Assembly: GCA_002344125.1 (NCBI GenBank)
Contig: DDTQ01000008.1
Span: forward strand, 252,305-316,304
From: Ignavibacteria bacterium UBA2360
Lineage (GTDB): Bacteria > Bacteroidota > Ignavibacteria > Tepidaquicellales > OLB5
DNA length: 64,000 nucleotides
Direction of reading: 5' to 3'
Positions within the stretch are counted from its first letter, which is position 1, and the number at the start of each line of letters is the position of its first letter. Below the pieces are notes generated by a model. The model made no database searches. It saw only the letters and a list, made by a program, of their open reading frames with translations, and was not told the DNA's origin. Of the stretch, positions 17,044 through 26,170 are shown piece by piece. Position numbers and translations under genes: made by a program.

Positions 17044-17352
17044 TTACTTTATTGAGTTGATCTCAATTTCAGTGTACTGCTGACGGTGACCTTTTGTTCT
17101 TTTGTAGCCTTTTCTTCTCTTCTTTTTGAAGATGATCACTTTATCATCTTTTACGTGACCGAGGACAGTTGCTTCAACGTTCATAGAAAGTTTTGGCGCG
17201 CCAACCTGGAATGATTTTTCATCTTTTGAGAACATTAGCACATCGCCAAAACTGACCTTTGCGCCAACATCGTCTTTTATCCTGTTAATGTAAATTCTGT
17301 CGTTTTCGGAAACCTTGTACTGTTTTCCTTTGATATCTACTATTGCGAACAT
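17044..17352 (-). CDS. rplU: 50S ribosomal protein bL21
   Basis: A 102-aa ribosomal protein of the large subunit that binds 23S rRNA. It begins MFAIVDIKGKQYKVSEND and ends with the basic KKKRRKGYKRTKGHRQQYTE region, both characteristic. First gene of the rplU-rpmA operon, with a well-matched promoter about 100 nt upstream. Confidence 0.99.
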   Translation of the reverse strand: MFAIVDIKGKQYKVSENDRIYINRIKDDVGAKVSFGDVLMFSKDEKSFQVGAPKLSMNVEATVLGHVKDDKVIIFKKKRRKGYKRTKGHRQQYTEIEINSIK

Positions 17353-17459
17353 TGTAATATGATTAATTTATTTATTTGCCTCAAAAATGATAAAATTCCC
17401 CTAAAAAACCCTCATTATCAGTTTCAATTCTATTGAATCAGAGTAATTTTAGAGAATTA

Positions 17460-17490
17460 CAAATGTAGCAAAAAATCATTAAATATTCAA
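17460..17490 (-). promoter_or_regulatory. Promoter of rplU-rpmA
   Basis: On the minus strand TTG (17490-17488), 20 nt, then TACATTTG (17467-17460), an exact match to the Bacteroidota sigma consensus. The start would be near 17453, giving a leader of about 100 nt. The 416-nt gap 17353-17768 holds this promoter and the leader of the + strand PLP enzyme gene; I see no other gene in it. Confidence 0.6.
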
Positions 17491-17718
17491 TTCCATTTAG
17501 AGTATAAATTAGACGGTCAACAGGAACTTTACTGCGAACCGGGTAAATTATTGATTTATTATTCATCTCAAAACATGACATTTATAGATAGAAATCATGG
17601 TAAAAATTGCCCAATATCATAGTTTTAGCGCGATTTATCTGCCAAATTTGTATTTATATGATACTATTTTGTATGGCTCATATTAACAATCAAACAACGT
17701 TAGTAACAACAAAAATTC

Positions 17719-17747
17719 TCAGCGAAGCCTTATAAGGGATCGGCTGA
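17719..17747 (+). other. Leader stem-loop before the PLP enzyme gene
   Basis: TCAGC..GA pairs with TC.GGCTGA around a self-complementary CCTTATAAGG core, ending 21 nt before the ATG at 17769. It could influence translation. It does not match SAM-I or SAM-II riboswitch consensus sequences that I recognise. Confidence 0.3.
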
Positions 17748-17768
17748 TATGAAAGCAAGAAGAAAAAA

Positions 17769-18953
17769 ATGGATACGACAAACACCCGCTTCAATACTAA
17801 ACTTATTCACGGCGGCGGTTACAAAGATAAATACGGCAGTGTAAACGTTCCCATATTTCAATCATCAACATTTGAATTCGAAAGCGCGGAAGAAGGAGCC
17901 AGATGTTTCCTGGGTGAAAGCGATGGCTATATTTACACAAGGCTTGGGAATCCGACAATTAACGCACTGGAAAAAATGGTTGCAGAGCTTGAAGGCGGAT
18001 TCGGCGGCATTGGCACAAGCTCCGGAATGGGAGCAATCAATACTGTATATATGGCTCTTCTATCTAAGGGTGATCATATGGTCAGCTCAGACGCGGTTTA
18101 CGGACCCTCAAGGGTAATAATGGAAGATCATTATTCCCGTTACGGGGTTGAATCAACCTATGTAAATACATCGGATATAAATAATATTAAAAAAGCTGTT
18201 AAGTCGAACACTAAAGTACTTTACATAGAAACTCCTGCGAATCCAACCGTTGAAATTACAGATATAAAAGCGTGCGCTGAAATTGCAAAAGAGCATGGAC
18301 TTGTGTTAGCGGTTGATAATACATTCTCGAGTCCGTACCTGCAAAGACCCCTTGAGCTTGGCGCAGATGTTGTGCTGCACTCAATGACAAAATTCATTAA
18401 CGGGCATGCTGATATAGTGGGAGGGATGGTTGTAGCAAAAAGCAGGGAGATGTATAAAAAGCTGCGCTCAATGATGACAGCATTAGGCTGCAACCTGGAC
18501 CCGCACCAATCATACCTGGTTATCAGAGGATTAAAAACACTTGCCATCAGGATAGATAAAGCCCAGCAGAATGCGCAGAAGATTGCCGAGTACCTTGAGA
18601 AACATCCTAAAGTTGAATGGGTAAGATACCCCGGACTGCCATCGCATCCACAATACGAGCTTGCCAAAAAGCAGATGGATGGACCCGGCGCACTGATCAG
18701 CTTTGGGCTAAAAGGCGGGTTTGAAGCAGGTAAGACCATGATGAATAATGTGAAGATATCAATTCTAGCTGTATCACTTGGCGGGGTAGAATCATTAATT
18801 GAACATCCGGCATCAATGACGCATTCAAAAGTTTCAAAGGAAGATAAGCAAAAAGCAGGGATTTCGGATGGGCTGGTAAGGTATTCAGCCGGTATTGAAG
18901 ATATTAATGACCTGATTTGGGATCTTGAGCAGGCACTTGCGAAAGTAAAGTAA
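17769..18953 (+). CDS. Methionine gamma-lyase-like / Cys-Met metabolism PLP enzyme
   Basis: A 394-aa trans-sulfuration family enzyme. The PLP lysine is K208 in SMTKFINGHADIVGG, D183 of AVDNTFSSPY contacts the pyridine nitrogen, and YTRLGNPT (56-63) and SSGMGAI are family motifs. The SMTKFINGH context and overall pattern fit methionine gamma-lyase or cystathionine gamma-lyase/synthase. Which reaction dominates cannot be decided from sequence. The cysteine found near the active site of classical methionine gamma-lyases is not present in VYGPSR. It is a single-gene unit with a structured leader. Confidence 0.88.
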   Translation: MDTTNTRFNTKLIHGGGYKDKYGSVNVPIFQSSTFEFESAEEGARCFLGESDGYIYTRLGNPTINALEKMVAELEGGFGGIGTSSGMGAINTVYMALLSKGDHMVSSDAVYGPSRVIMEDHYSRYGVESTYVNTSDINNIKKAVKSNTKVLYIETPANPTVEITDIKACAEIAKEHGLVLAVDNTFSSPYLQRPLELGADVVLHSMTKFINGHADIVGGMVVAKSREMYKKLRSMMTALGCNLDPHQSYLVIRGLKTLAIRIDKAQQNAQKIAEYLEKHPKVEWVRYPGLPSHPQYELAKKQMDGPGALISFGLKGGFEAGKTMMNNVKISILAVSLGGVESLIEHPASMTHSKVSKEDKQKAGISDGLVRYSAGIEDINDLIWDLEQALAKVK

Positions 18954-18963
18954 ATTTATTGAA

Positions 18964-18995
18964 TTGAATTTACTTTAGAATTATTATTATTTTTG
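18964..18995 (+). promoter_or_regulatory. Promoter of tRNA-Ala
   Basis: TTG (18964-18966), 21 nt, then TATTTTTG (18988-18995), an exact TAnnTTTG box. The tRNA begins 16 nt later at 19012, the expected distance. Confidence 0.6.
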
Positions 18996-19011
18996 CACGT
19001 ATGTGTTTGAT

Positions 19012-19084
<73 letters not shown>

Positions 19085-19095
19085 CGAGTATAACA

Positions 19096-19124
19096 GGGTT
19101 AGCAAGTATTGCTAACCCTTTTTT
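19096..19124 (+). terminator. Terminator of tRNA-Ala
   Basis: GGGTTAGCA and TGCTAACCC form a 9-bp stem with a short loop, followed by TTTTTTG. Confidence 0.9.
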
Positions 19125-19203
19125 GTTTAAGTGATAACCTTTTTATAAAATCAAATTTTCCTTAAGTTTGCAAAACCTATTTAAATGAACAAAAATATTT
19201 TAT

Positions 19204-19779
19204 ATGACAAAGAATAAATCCGCTAAAAAAGTGTTATCTGCAAAACAAAAAGAAGAATTGCTCGAAATGCTGAAAACCCGTTTTGAAAATAACATGGTAC
19301 GCCATAAAGGATTGGTTTGGGATAAAGTGCAGTCGAAGCTCGAAGCAAATCCGGATAAATTATGGTCACTTGGTGAAATGGAAAGAACGGGCGGCGAACC
19401 GGATGTAACAGGTTATGATAAAAAAACGGGTGAGTTCATATTTTCCGATTGCTCAGCGGAGAGTCCCGCCGGGCGCAGAAGTCTGTGTTATGACCGCGAT
19501 GCCCTGAACGCAAGGAAAGAACATAAACCTAAAAACAGTGCGATTGATCTTGCTTCTGAAATTGGAATTGAGATCCTGACGGAAGAGCAGTATCGTGAAC
19601 TGCAGAAGCTTGGTGAGTTTGATCTTAAAACATCAAGCTGGATTCAAACTCCCCCTGAAATAAGAGAACTTGGCGGAGCTGTATTTTGTGACAGGCGCTA
19701 TAATACAGTTTTCCTATACCATAACGGGGCGGAATCATACTATGCTGCAAGGGGCTTCCGCGGATCAATTAAAGTATAA
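19204..19779 (+). CDS. DUF4256 domain protein
   Basis: A 191-aa soluble protein matching the DUF4256 family over its whole length. It has KTRFENNMVRHKGLVWDKV near the N-terminus, GGEPDVTGYD and FSDCSAESPAGRRSLCYDRD in the middle, and RRYNTVFLYHNGAESYYAARGFRG at the end. Its function is unknown. The conserved Asp/Cys/Ser/Arg pattern suggests an enzyme, but this is not established. It is followed closely by a YdeI-family gene. Confidence 0.85.
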   Translation: MTKNKSAKKVLSAKQKEELLEMLKTRFENNMVRHKGLVWDKVQSKLEANPDKLWSLGEMERTGGEPDVTGYDKKTGEFIFSDCSAESPAGRRSLCYDRDALNARKEHKPKNSAIDLASEIGIEILTEEQYRELQKLGEFDLKTSSWIQTPPEIRELGGAVFCDRRYNTVFLYHNGAESYYAARGFRGSIKV

Positions 19780-19795
19780 GAAATTATAACAGTAC

Positions 19796-20389
19796 ATGAA
19801 AAAAAGCAAAACAAATCCGAAAGTTGACTGGTATTTTAGTAAGCCGCGTAATTGGAAGGAAGAGATAAGCATACTGAGGGATGTTATATTAAGCAGCGGA
19901 TTAAATGAAGAGCTTAAATGGGGATGCCCCTGTTACACACTTGAGGATAAGAATATTGTATTGATACACATATTCAAAGAGTACTGCGCGGTATTATTCT
20001 TTAAAGGGGCGCTATTGAAAGATCAGGAGAATATTCTAATACAGCAAACCAAAAATGTTCAATCAGGACGCCAAATGCGGTTTATAAGTCTTGCGGAAGT
20101 AAAAGAGCTTAAACCGGTACTGAAGGCTTATATCAATGAGGCAATAACAATTGAAAAAGCCGGGCTGAAAGTAGAATTCAAAAAGACTGCTGAGTATGAC
20201 ATGCCGGAAGAATTTCAAATAAGGCTTGATGAAGACGCTGCGCTGAAAAAAGCTTTTTATGCATTGACACCGGGCAGACAGCGTGGTTACCTGCTTTACT
20301 TTTCGGCAGCCAAACAATCCAAAACCCGCGAAGCAAGAGTGGAAAAGTATGTTAAAAACATTCTAAACGGAAAGGGAATGGATGATTAA
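19796..20389 (+). CDS. YdeI/OmdA-family protein (DUF1801 plus C-terminal helix domain)
   Basis: A 197-aa protein. Residues 10-115 form a DUF1801-like domain (ELKWGCPCYTLEDKNIVLIHIFKEYCAVLFFKGALL). The C-terminal part from about 130 has the YdeI/OmpD-associated signature YALTPGRQRGYLLYFSAAKQSKTREARVEKY. Family members have been linked to bacteriocin protection and to cationic-peptide response, without a defined mechanism. It is 16 nt after the DUF4256 gene and ends before a strong terminator. Confidence 0.85.
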   Translation: MKKSKTNPKVDWYFSKPRNWKEEISILRDVILSSGLNEELKWGCPCYTLEDKNIVLIHIFKEYCAVLFFKGALLKDQENILIQQTKNVQSGRQMRFISLAEVKELKPVLKAYINEAITIEKAGLKVEFKKTAEYDMPEEFQIRLDEDAALKKAFYALTPGRQRGYLLYFSAAKQSKTREARVEKYVKNILNGKGMDD

Positions 20390-20440
20390 AATATTATGAT
20401 GCTAACATCTGCTAATATCGCAGAGTACATATTTATCATT

Positions 20441-20464
20441 AGCCCGCTTTTAGCGGGCTTTTTG
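20441..20464 (+). terminator. Intrinsic terminator after the YdeI-family gene
   Basis: AGCCCGCT-TT-AGCGGGCT stem-loop followed by TTTTT. Confidence 0.88.
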
Positions 20465-20513
20465 CAGTGAAAATTGAGTATCACATTAATTTTCCATCCT
20501 TTAAATTTGTAAT

Positions 20514-21353
20514 ATGAAGGCAATTTGCGTTAGTGATATTCACGGGAACGATGTTAAATACCGAAAGCTTTGTGCATATATTAAGTTGAACCTGCCCGAA
20601 GCGGTTTTTATAGCCGGAGATGTGCTTCCAAATTATTACGTAGATGAACCTGGTGAGTTTATTAAGGATTCTTTATACCCATTATTTAACGGATTAAAGA
20701 ATGAACTCGATCAAAAATACCCCGGAGTATTTTTGATTTACGGTAACGATGATGCCGCCGCTTCGGTGGAATGTTTCAATGTTCTCAAATCAAAAGGCCT
20801 ATTGAGCCTCATAAATAATTCAGTGGTAAATTTTAACGGTTACACTGCCGCAGGTTATCCCTACGTTCCGCCAACGCCATTTTTACTTAAGGATTGGGAG
20901 AAATATGATATTTCACGATACGTACCACGCGGCTGTGTTTCACCTGAAGAAGGCTTACGCACTGTAGAGATCCCTCCTAGTATAACAAAGTACTCCACAA
21001 TTAAAGATGACTTGAATGAGCTGGCATTGCAAATTCCTGATTTCAGGAAAACAATAATGCTCTTTCACGCGCCGCCTTGCGATACTAACCTGGATAAAAT
21101 CGATGGAAAAGATATTAATGGAAACAGGGAGATAAGAAGTATCGGGAGTTTTGCGATCAGGAAATTCATAGAAAAATATCAGCCGCTGGTAACGTTGCAC
21201 GGGCATTTGCATGAATCAACAGATATTACGGGCAAATGGGGCGACAGGATAGGAGAGACTTATTGCTTTAACGCTGCGCATTCAGGAAATGAGCTTGCTA
21301 TTATTGAGTTTGATACCACTGAACCGGAAAGTGCTGTGCGCGCGCTCTTGTAG
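20514..21353 (+). CDS. Calcineurin-like metallophosphoesterase
   Basis: A 279-aa cytoplasmic phosphoesterase with all metal motifs: SDIHGND (8-14), IAGDVL, LIYGNDDA (GNDD instead of GNHD), LFHAPP and THGHLHES in the family order (LHGHLHES in the sequence). No signal peptide. It resembles the class of small predicted phosphohydrolases of unknown substrate. It stands alone between a terminator and a perfect inverted repeat. Confidence 0.85.
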   Translation: MKAICVSDIHGNDVKYRKLCAYIKLNLPEAVFIAGDVLPNYYVDEPGEFIKDSLYPLFNGLKNELDQKYPGVFLIYGNDDAAASVECFNVLKSKGLLSLINNSVVNFNGYTAAGYPYVPPTPFLLKDWEKYDISRYVPRGCVSPEEGLRTVEIPPSITKYSTIKDDLNELALQIPDFRKTIMLFHAPPCDTNLDKIDGKDINGNREIRSIGSFAIRKFIEKYQPLVTLHGHLHESTDITGKWGDRIGETYCFNAAHSGNELAIIEFDTTEPESAVRALL

Positions 21354-21360
21354 TCTTTCT

Positions 21361-21398
21361 TTATTCATCCGATGAAAGGATGGTCATCGGATGAATAG
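21361..21398. terminator. Perfect 13-bp inverted repeat between convergent genes
   Basis: ATTCATCCGATGA (21363-21375) and TCATCGGATGAAT (21384-21396) form an uninterrupted 13-bp stem with an 8-nt loop. It is between the stops of two convergent genes. The T-tracts are poor, so a bidirectional terminator is likely but not certain. The left arm is repeated at 15539. Confidence 0.6.
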
Positions 21399-21404
21399 AA
21401 ATAA

Positions 21405-24400
21405 TCACTTCCCAATCTTCAGCTGTTTGGCAGGATCAGTAATTGCCCCGATCTTGCTTGCGAAGCTGGTTCTCTTTTCAATATCTTCGTCAGTAACATA
21501 ATGAACGTCAAGCAATCCATCAGAAGTATAACCGGTTTTCAGGTAGTTAAGCTCGCTTAAACACTGGCTCCATCCTTCAAACCACAGGTTCAGTTTTTCT
21601 TTATCCGTGTTTTCATCTATATGTATCAGCAGATCAATATCGCTCGCCGGCCCTGCATTGGCATTTTTGGAGCTGCCGAAAATATAGAAGCCCTTCACGC
21701 CGTATTTTTCGGCAGGAATGAGCTCAGCCATTTTTTCAGCCATTTTATACCGCCATTGCCAGTAATTGCTGGGCTGCCACTCAATATACTCGCTGGTATC
21801 AAGCGCAGTCACCTTGGTAGCTTTTGGCTCATCAAGGAATGCGATTGCTTCTTCAAGCTCCGCATTGATGAGTACGCGCAGTATCTGTCCATCTGCTGAA
21901 TTGGTAACATCAATTACCTTGATCGTTTCTTCGAGGTGCCTGTATTCAGGAACAAGATGCTCAAGCATGTTTTCCGATTTGCGGAAAAACGGTTCATTGA
22001 ATATCACTTCTTCAGAATCCGGATACAGCGGCAGGTATCTTATTGATGCTTCAACCAGGTCCTGGAAAAAATGTGTGCCAAATGAAAGATCAGGAGTGTA
22101 ATTGCCGACTTGTTTGGCTATTTCGATCAGCATTGAAGTATTATTAATATCTGAATAAGTAACATTCACCCCCAGTTTAATATCGCCGCGGCTGCCCCAT
22201 CTGCCGGGTCCCATAAGTATAAACCTGCGTTTAGGCAGTATTTTATTCAGTTTTCCAACAGCTCTGCCAATTTCAACAAGTTCTTCCCTTGAGCCTACGT
22301 TGTAATAACTTTGCGGATCCACATAAACTATGTGTGATATTTCCGGCACTTTGCCGTTTGATACATACTTGTTTGATGAAAATATAACTTTCTTCCTGGG
22401 AATATCTCTTGGAATAGGATCGGGCTGAATCTCTTTTGATTTTGTTTGTGAGCGGCATTGCAGAATATAAAAATCAGTTCCGTTGGAGGCGAATTCAATA
22501 TCTACCGGGCAGCGCATACCTTCCTGCAGTGTATCAAGCAGGAATTTTATCATAGGAACAAATTGATTGTTTGATATAAGGCCTTCAAAAGTAATTATTA
22601 TATCATCATTTTCATAATCAGCATTTAGCCCGATAGGTTGCGTTATATGGTTATCTTTAATTATAGAAACCATGCTTTTTAATCCCGGGTATTGATTACC
22701 TGTTTCTTTTATTATATCGCTGATTTTGTGAGTTTCAAACTCGTTGGTATTAAGATCGATCAGATCTATATGCTGTGGTGTGTATTTGATCTTTTCCATA
22801 AAAGAAACATTGACCCTGAGATTTGGCTGACCCGGTGCAAGAAGTATCGGGTAATCATCGCCAAGCCGGTCAACGGCGCGAGTACCTAAGCCCGGCACAA
22901 GTCTTATGAGGCCATCCTCTCGTTTTATCCTGGGTGACCAGCGGAACTCATTGTTGCTGAAAGCAACGCCTGCGTAAGCCGGCATAAAGTACCTGCCGAT
23001 CTTTGTCCCAACAACTTCCTGTATCATAATACCCATTTCCTCATGGAAATCAAGCAGGTTGCGCTCAGCCCTGTACTCAATGGGGTCAGGACCGAAAGTA
23101 GATGCATATACTTCGCTTATCGCATCCAGCAAAGCCGAAAGCCTTTCGGCTTTGGTACCCTGGTTGGCTATAAAAAGGCTTTTGTATTTCCCTGAAAATG
23201 CCGCGCCGAACTGATCTTCCAGCAGACTTGAACTTCTTACTACCAACGGGCAGTCTCCAAAATCATCCAGCGCCACAGATACACCATTCACGAATTCCGA
23301 AGTAAAATCAGAATTCTTGAATATCTGGACAATATGAGGATACTCTCTTCTGATTTCTTCAATATCTTTGTACTTCTGTTCTATTACTTCTTCAAGTTCA
23401 TTATAATGGAGGAAGTGCATTATACCATCCGAAGGTATGAACCATGTTTTTGGAATTTTGATATTTTTAAACTTATCTGATGACCTTGCCTTTTTCGCAA
23501 TGATCTTGGATGCAAGGAACATACCCGCCGACTTGCCGCCGAGTTTCCCGTAACTTTTCGAAGGAAGAATTATCCTGTCTGTCAGGTCATAGAAATCATT
23601 GATATCAACAAATTCCTTGGCTATAGAAATAAATTCTGTCTGGTCAGTAAAAAATCTGCGGATAAGTGATACTTTCAATCCCTTTTCAATAGAAGGAGAG
23701 AGCTCTCCATTTGAAAGTAAAGGGTAGTATTTTCGCAGCGCTTCAGATATTTCATTCAGCGATGTCTCAAGAGTCTCAACAGCTTTTACAAGTCCGCTGC
23801 ACTTATCTTCATATATCCATTTCTGCAATTTTGCAAGGATCTCGTCATCTCTTAAGTTTTCGTCCGCAAGCCTTATCACAGATTGTACAAAGGCTGTGTT
23901 ATCAAGCGATTTTTTCTTAAGCGGTTTATTATCTTCAAAAACTGAATCGCCGTCGTTATCAATAATTGATTTCTGCTCAATGCCTGCATCTTTTAGAAGC
24001 TTTTGAGCTTCTTTATTTTCCTGCCAGCAAAGATTATGGAGCAATTTTCTGATAATGGTGTTAAAAAGCGGTTTATCGGTTTTGTAAAGCATGTCAAGAA
24101 CTACTTGCCATTTATGCTTTATGTTACCCGAAGATACATCTCTTATCTCCTGAAGTTCTGATAAGAATGCAAAAGTATCTTTGTGCAGTATGAAATGACT
24201 TAGACGCTCAGAAATGGTATTTAGCAGTTTTCTTTCTTCTTTTAAGAACGGACCCTCATCAAAATCGCGAACCGGTTTTACATAATAAACGGATATGTGT
24301 CCAACAACTTCATCGTTAACTTTTATATCTGAACGCTGAAACCAGATGCTTTCGGAAAAGTGCTCGCTGGTATATGTATTGCCTTTATATTCAAGCTTTA

Positions 24401-24584
24401 CGCGGGTTATATCCGGGTACTGCCAGCCTGCGGGTATAGCGTCAACTACAAGATTGAATGCTTCATCAAGTGATATATCTGAATGATTGAGAGTATCTTC
24501 AATATTATAGAGGCAGTTTAATTCCTTGGCTCTTTCTTCAAGTTCCCTTACAAGATGTTCTATCGGCTGTGATTTTTGGCTCAT
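21405..24584 (-). CDS. PEP/pyruvate-binding (PPDK-N-like) protein with N-terminal sensor-like and C-terminal nucleotidyltransferase-like domains
   Basis: A 1059-aa multidomain protein. Residues 1-135 resemble the GAF-like input of signalling proteins (AKELNCLYNIEDTL, ending in HISVYYVKP). A helical region follows. From about 345 a PPDK-N ATP-grasp domain begins with KLGGKSAGMFLASKI, with PLVVRSSSLLEDQFGAAFSGKY and the metal-site-like VDIEFASNGTDFYILQCR. FILMGPGRWGSRG is shared with the protein at 47879. The last 100 residues carry GSSKNANAGPASDIDLLIH, a nucleotidyltransferase motif. No phosphohistidine swivel (TSHAA-type) motif or PEP-synthase TIM barrel is visible, so it is not a normal PEP synthase. 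Reaction unknown. Confidence 0.8.
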   Translation of the reverse strand: MSQKSQPIEHLVRELEERAKELNCLYNIEDTLNHSDISLDEAFNLVVDAIPAGWQYPDITRVKLEYKGNTYTSEHFSESIWFQRSDIKVNDEVVGHISVYYVKPVRDFDEGPFLKEERKLLNTISERLSHFILHKDTFAFLSELQEIRDVSSGNIKHKWQVVLDMLYKTDKPLFNTIIRKLLHNLCWQENKEAQKLLKDAGIEQKSIIDNDGDSVFEDNKPLKKKSLDNTAFVQSVIRLADENLRDDEILAKLQKWIYEDKCSGLVKAVETLETSLNEISEALRKYYPLLSNGELSPSIEKGLKVSLIRRFFTDQTEFISIAKEFVDINDFYDLTDRIILPSKSYGKLGGKSAGMFLASKIIAKKARSSDKFKNIKIPKTWFIPSDGIMHFLHYNELEEVIEQKYKDIEEIRREYPHIVQIFKNSDFTSEFVNGVSVALDDFGDCPLVVRSSSLLEDQFGAAFSGKYKSLFIANQGTKAERLSALLDAISEVYASTFGPDPIEYRAERNLLDFHEEMGIMIQEVVGTKIGRYFMPAYAGVAFSNNEFRWSPRIKREDGLIRLVPGLGTRAVDRLGDDYPILLAPGQPNLRVNVSFMEKIKYTPQHIDLIDLNTNEFETHKISDIIKETGNQYPGLKSMVSIIKDNHITQPIGLNADYENDDIIITFEGLISNNQFVPMIKFLLDTLQEGMRCPVDIEFASNGTDFYILQCRSQTKSKEIQPDPIPRDIPRKKVIFSSNKYVSNGKVPEISHIVYVDPQSYYNVGSREELVEIGRAVGKLNKILPKRRFILMGPGRWGSRGDIKLGVNVTYSDINNTSMLIEIAKQVGNYTPDLSFGTHFFQDLVEASIRYLPLYPDSEEVIFNEPFFRKSENMLEHLVPEYRHLEETIKVIDVTNSADGQILRVLINAELEEAIAFLDEPKATKVTALDTSEYIEWQPSNYWQWRYKMAEKMAELIPAEKYGVKGFYIFGSSKNANAGPASDIDLLIHIDENTDKEKLNLWFEGWSQCLSELNYLKTGYTSDGLLDVHYVTDEDIEKRTSFASKIGAITDPAKQLKIGK

Positions 24585-24644
24585 AATATAAAATTTTTAA
24601 CTGTCTGAAGAGTATGTTTAAAAGGAAATTTAACAGAAAATCAT

Positions 24645-24679
24645 ATAAAAAAATATAGCCGGGTTTAAGCCCCGGCTAT
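24645..24679 (-). terminator. Terminator of the glutamate dehydrogenase gene
   Basis: On the minus strand ATAGCCGGG pairs with CCCGGCTAT (24671-24679 and 24655-24663) around a 7-nt loop and is followed by a T-rich tract. Confidence 0.8.
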
Positions 24680-24703
24680 TGTAAATTAAACGTTTAAAAG
24701 GAG

Positions 24704-25990
24704 TTACAGCCAGCCTCTATCTTTGCAGGCATGCGCTACTTTTGAAATTGAAATAACGTAAGCCGCATCCCTCATATAAAGCTTATTTTTGACCGCAGTA
24801 TCATAAACAGCGTCAAAAGCAGCTGACATAATGTTATCAAGTTTTGTCAGAACCTCTTCTTTGGTCCAGAAGTAATTCATGTTAGACTGAACCTGTTCAA
24901 AATAACTGCATGTTACACCGCCGGCATTAGCCAGGAAATCAGGAATTACGAATACGTTCTTCTGCTGAAATATCTTGTCCGCGTCGGGAGTTGTAGGACC
25001 ATTAGCTCCTTCTGCGACTATTTTAACAGTATCAGCAATTTTTACAGCATTATCGCCGCGAACCTGGTTTTCAAGTGCTGCGGGAATGAGTATATCGACT
25101 TTCTGTTCAATCCAAATATCGCCAGGCAGTATTTCATAACCAAGTTTTTTTGCTGCAGTTTTATCTATTCCGCCGAATTTATCAGTTATCTTCATCAATT
25201 CTTCAAAACTGATCCCTGATTCACGTTTGAAAGTGTATGATACCTGGTCTTTCTGATCCCAACACGAAACGCAAATCGCCTTTCCGCCAAGCTGCGTATA
25301 AAGCTGAAGCGCATATTGAGATACATTTCCGAATCCCTGGAATGATGCTGTAGTTTCTTCAATTTTGAGACCAAGTTTTTTGCAGGCTTCACGGAGTGTA
25401 TAAATAACACCGTAGCCTGTAGCTTCGGTTCTGCCAAGAGAGCCGCCCATACCAACAGGCTTACCGGTTATGAAGCCGGGGTGTTTGCCTCCATGAATAA
25501 CTTCGAATTCATCAAGCATCCATAACATATGCTGCGCGTTTGTCATTACATCAGGGGCAGGAACATCGTTGATCGGTCCTACGTTCTTTGCAAGCTGTCT
25601 AACCCATCCGCGGCAGATCTGTTCCTGTTCGCGCATGCTTAAGTTATGCGGATCACAAATTACGCCGCCTTTTCCGCCGCCTAAAGGAATGCCCACTACA
25701 GCGCATTTCCATGTCATCCACATTGCCAATGCGCGGACTGTATCAATTGTTTCCATCGGGTGAAATCTTATTCCGCCTTTTGAAGGACCGAATGCGTCAT
25801 TATGCTGAACTCTGAAACCTTTAAATATTTTTGTGGTGCCGTCATCCATTTTCACAGGAATAGAAAAATGATATTCCCGCAGAGGCTCCCTTAGTAATTG
25901 CCTTGTTGGTTCATCAAGTGTAAGTATATCTGCAACTTTATCGAACTGTGATTGTGCCATCTGGTAGGCATTGAAATTTTTATCGCTCAT
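24704..25990 (-). CDS. gdhA: Glu/Leu/Phe/Val dehydrogenase (glutamate dehydrogenase)
   Basis: A 428-aa NAD(P)-dependent amino-acid dehydrogenase linking 2-oxoglutarate and glutamate. The dimer/substrate region FKGFRVQHNDAFGPSKGG and GIPLGGGKGGVICDP contains the catalytic lysine. DVPAPDVMT follows, and the Rossmann part has TASFQGFGNVSQYALQ and IVAEGANGPTTPDAD. The length fits the short hexameric GDH class; cofactor choice is not clear from sequence. It has its own terminator, and the next gene downstream is the PPDK-N-like protein. Confidence 0.95.
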   Translation of the reverse strand: MSDKNFNAYQMAQSQFDKVADILTLDEPTRQLLREPLREYHFSIPVKMDDGTTKIFKGFRVQHNDAFGPSKGGIRFHPMETIDTVRALAMWMTWKCAVVGIPLGGGKGGVICDPHNLSMREQEQICRGWVRQLAKNVGPINDVPAPDVMTNAQHMLWMLDEFEVIHGGKHPGFITGKPVGMGGSLGRTEATGYGVIYTLREACKKLGLKIEETTASFQGFGNVSQYALQLYTQLGGKAICVSCWDQKDQVSYTFKRESGISFEELMKITDKFGGIDKTAAKKLGYEILPGDIWIEQKVDILIPAALENQVRGDNAVKIADTVKIVAEGANGPTTPDADKIFQQKNVFVIPDFLANAGGVTCSYFEQVQSNMNYFWTKEEVLTKLDNIMSAAFDAVYDTAVKNKLYMRDAAYVISISKVAHACKDRGWL

Positions 25991-26170
25991 TATTTATTGT
26001 TATTTTTTGATTATTTAAAATGATTAAAAAATTGAAAAACATATGAGAATGTATCTTAATCTGTTAATTTACATACAAATTTAACGTTTTTTTAACTTAC
26101 TTTCATCTGAAAAATCCGGTAACTTAATAGCGGTTTACGGTTTTTATAGATTAAACTGTTTAAAAGGGAT

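Noticed and set aside
17500..17768. SAM riboswitch before the methionine/cysteine PLP enzyme gene
   Set aside because: A stem-loop exists, but no conserved SAM-I or SAM-II core sequence can be seen.
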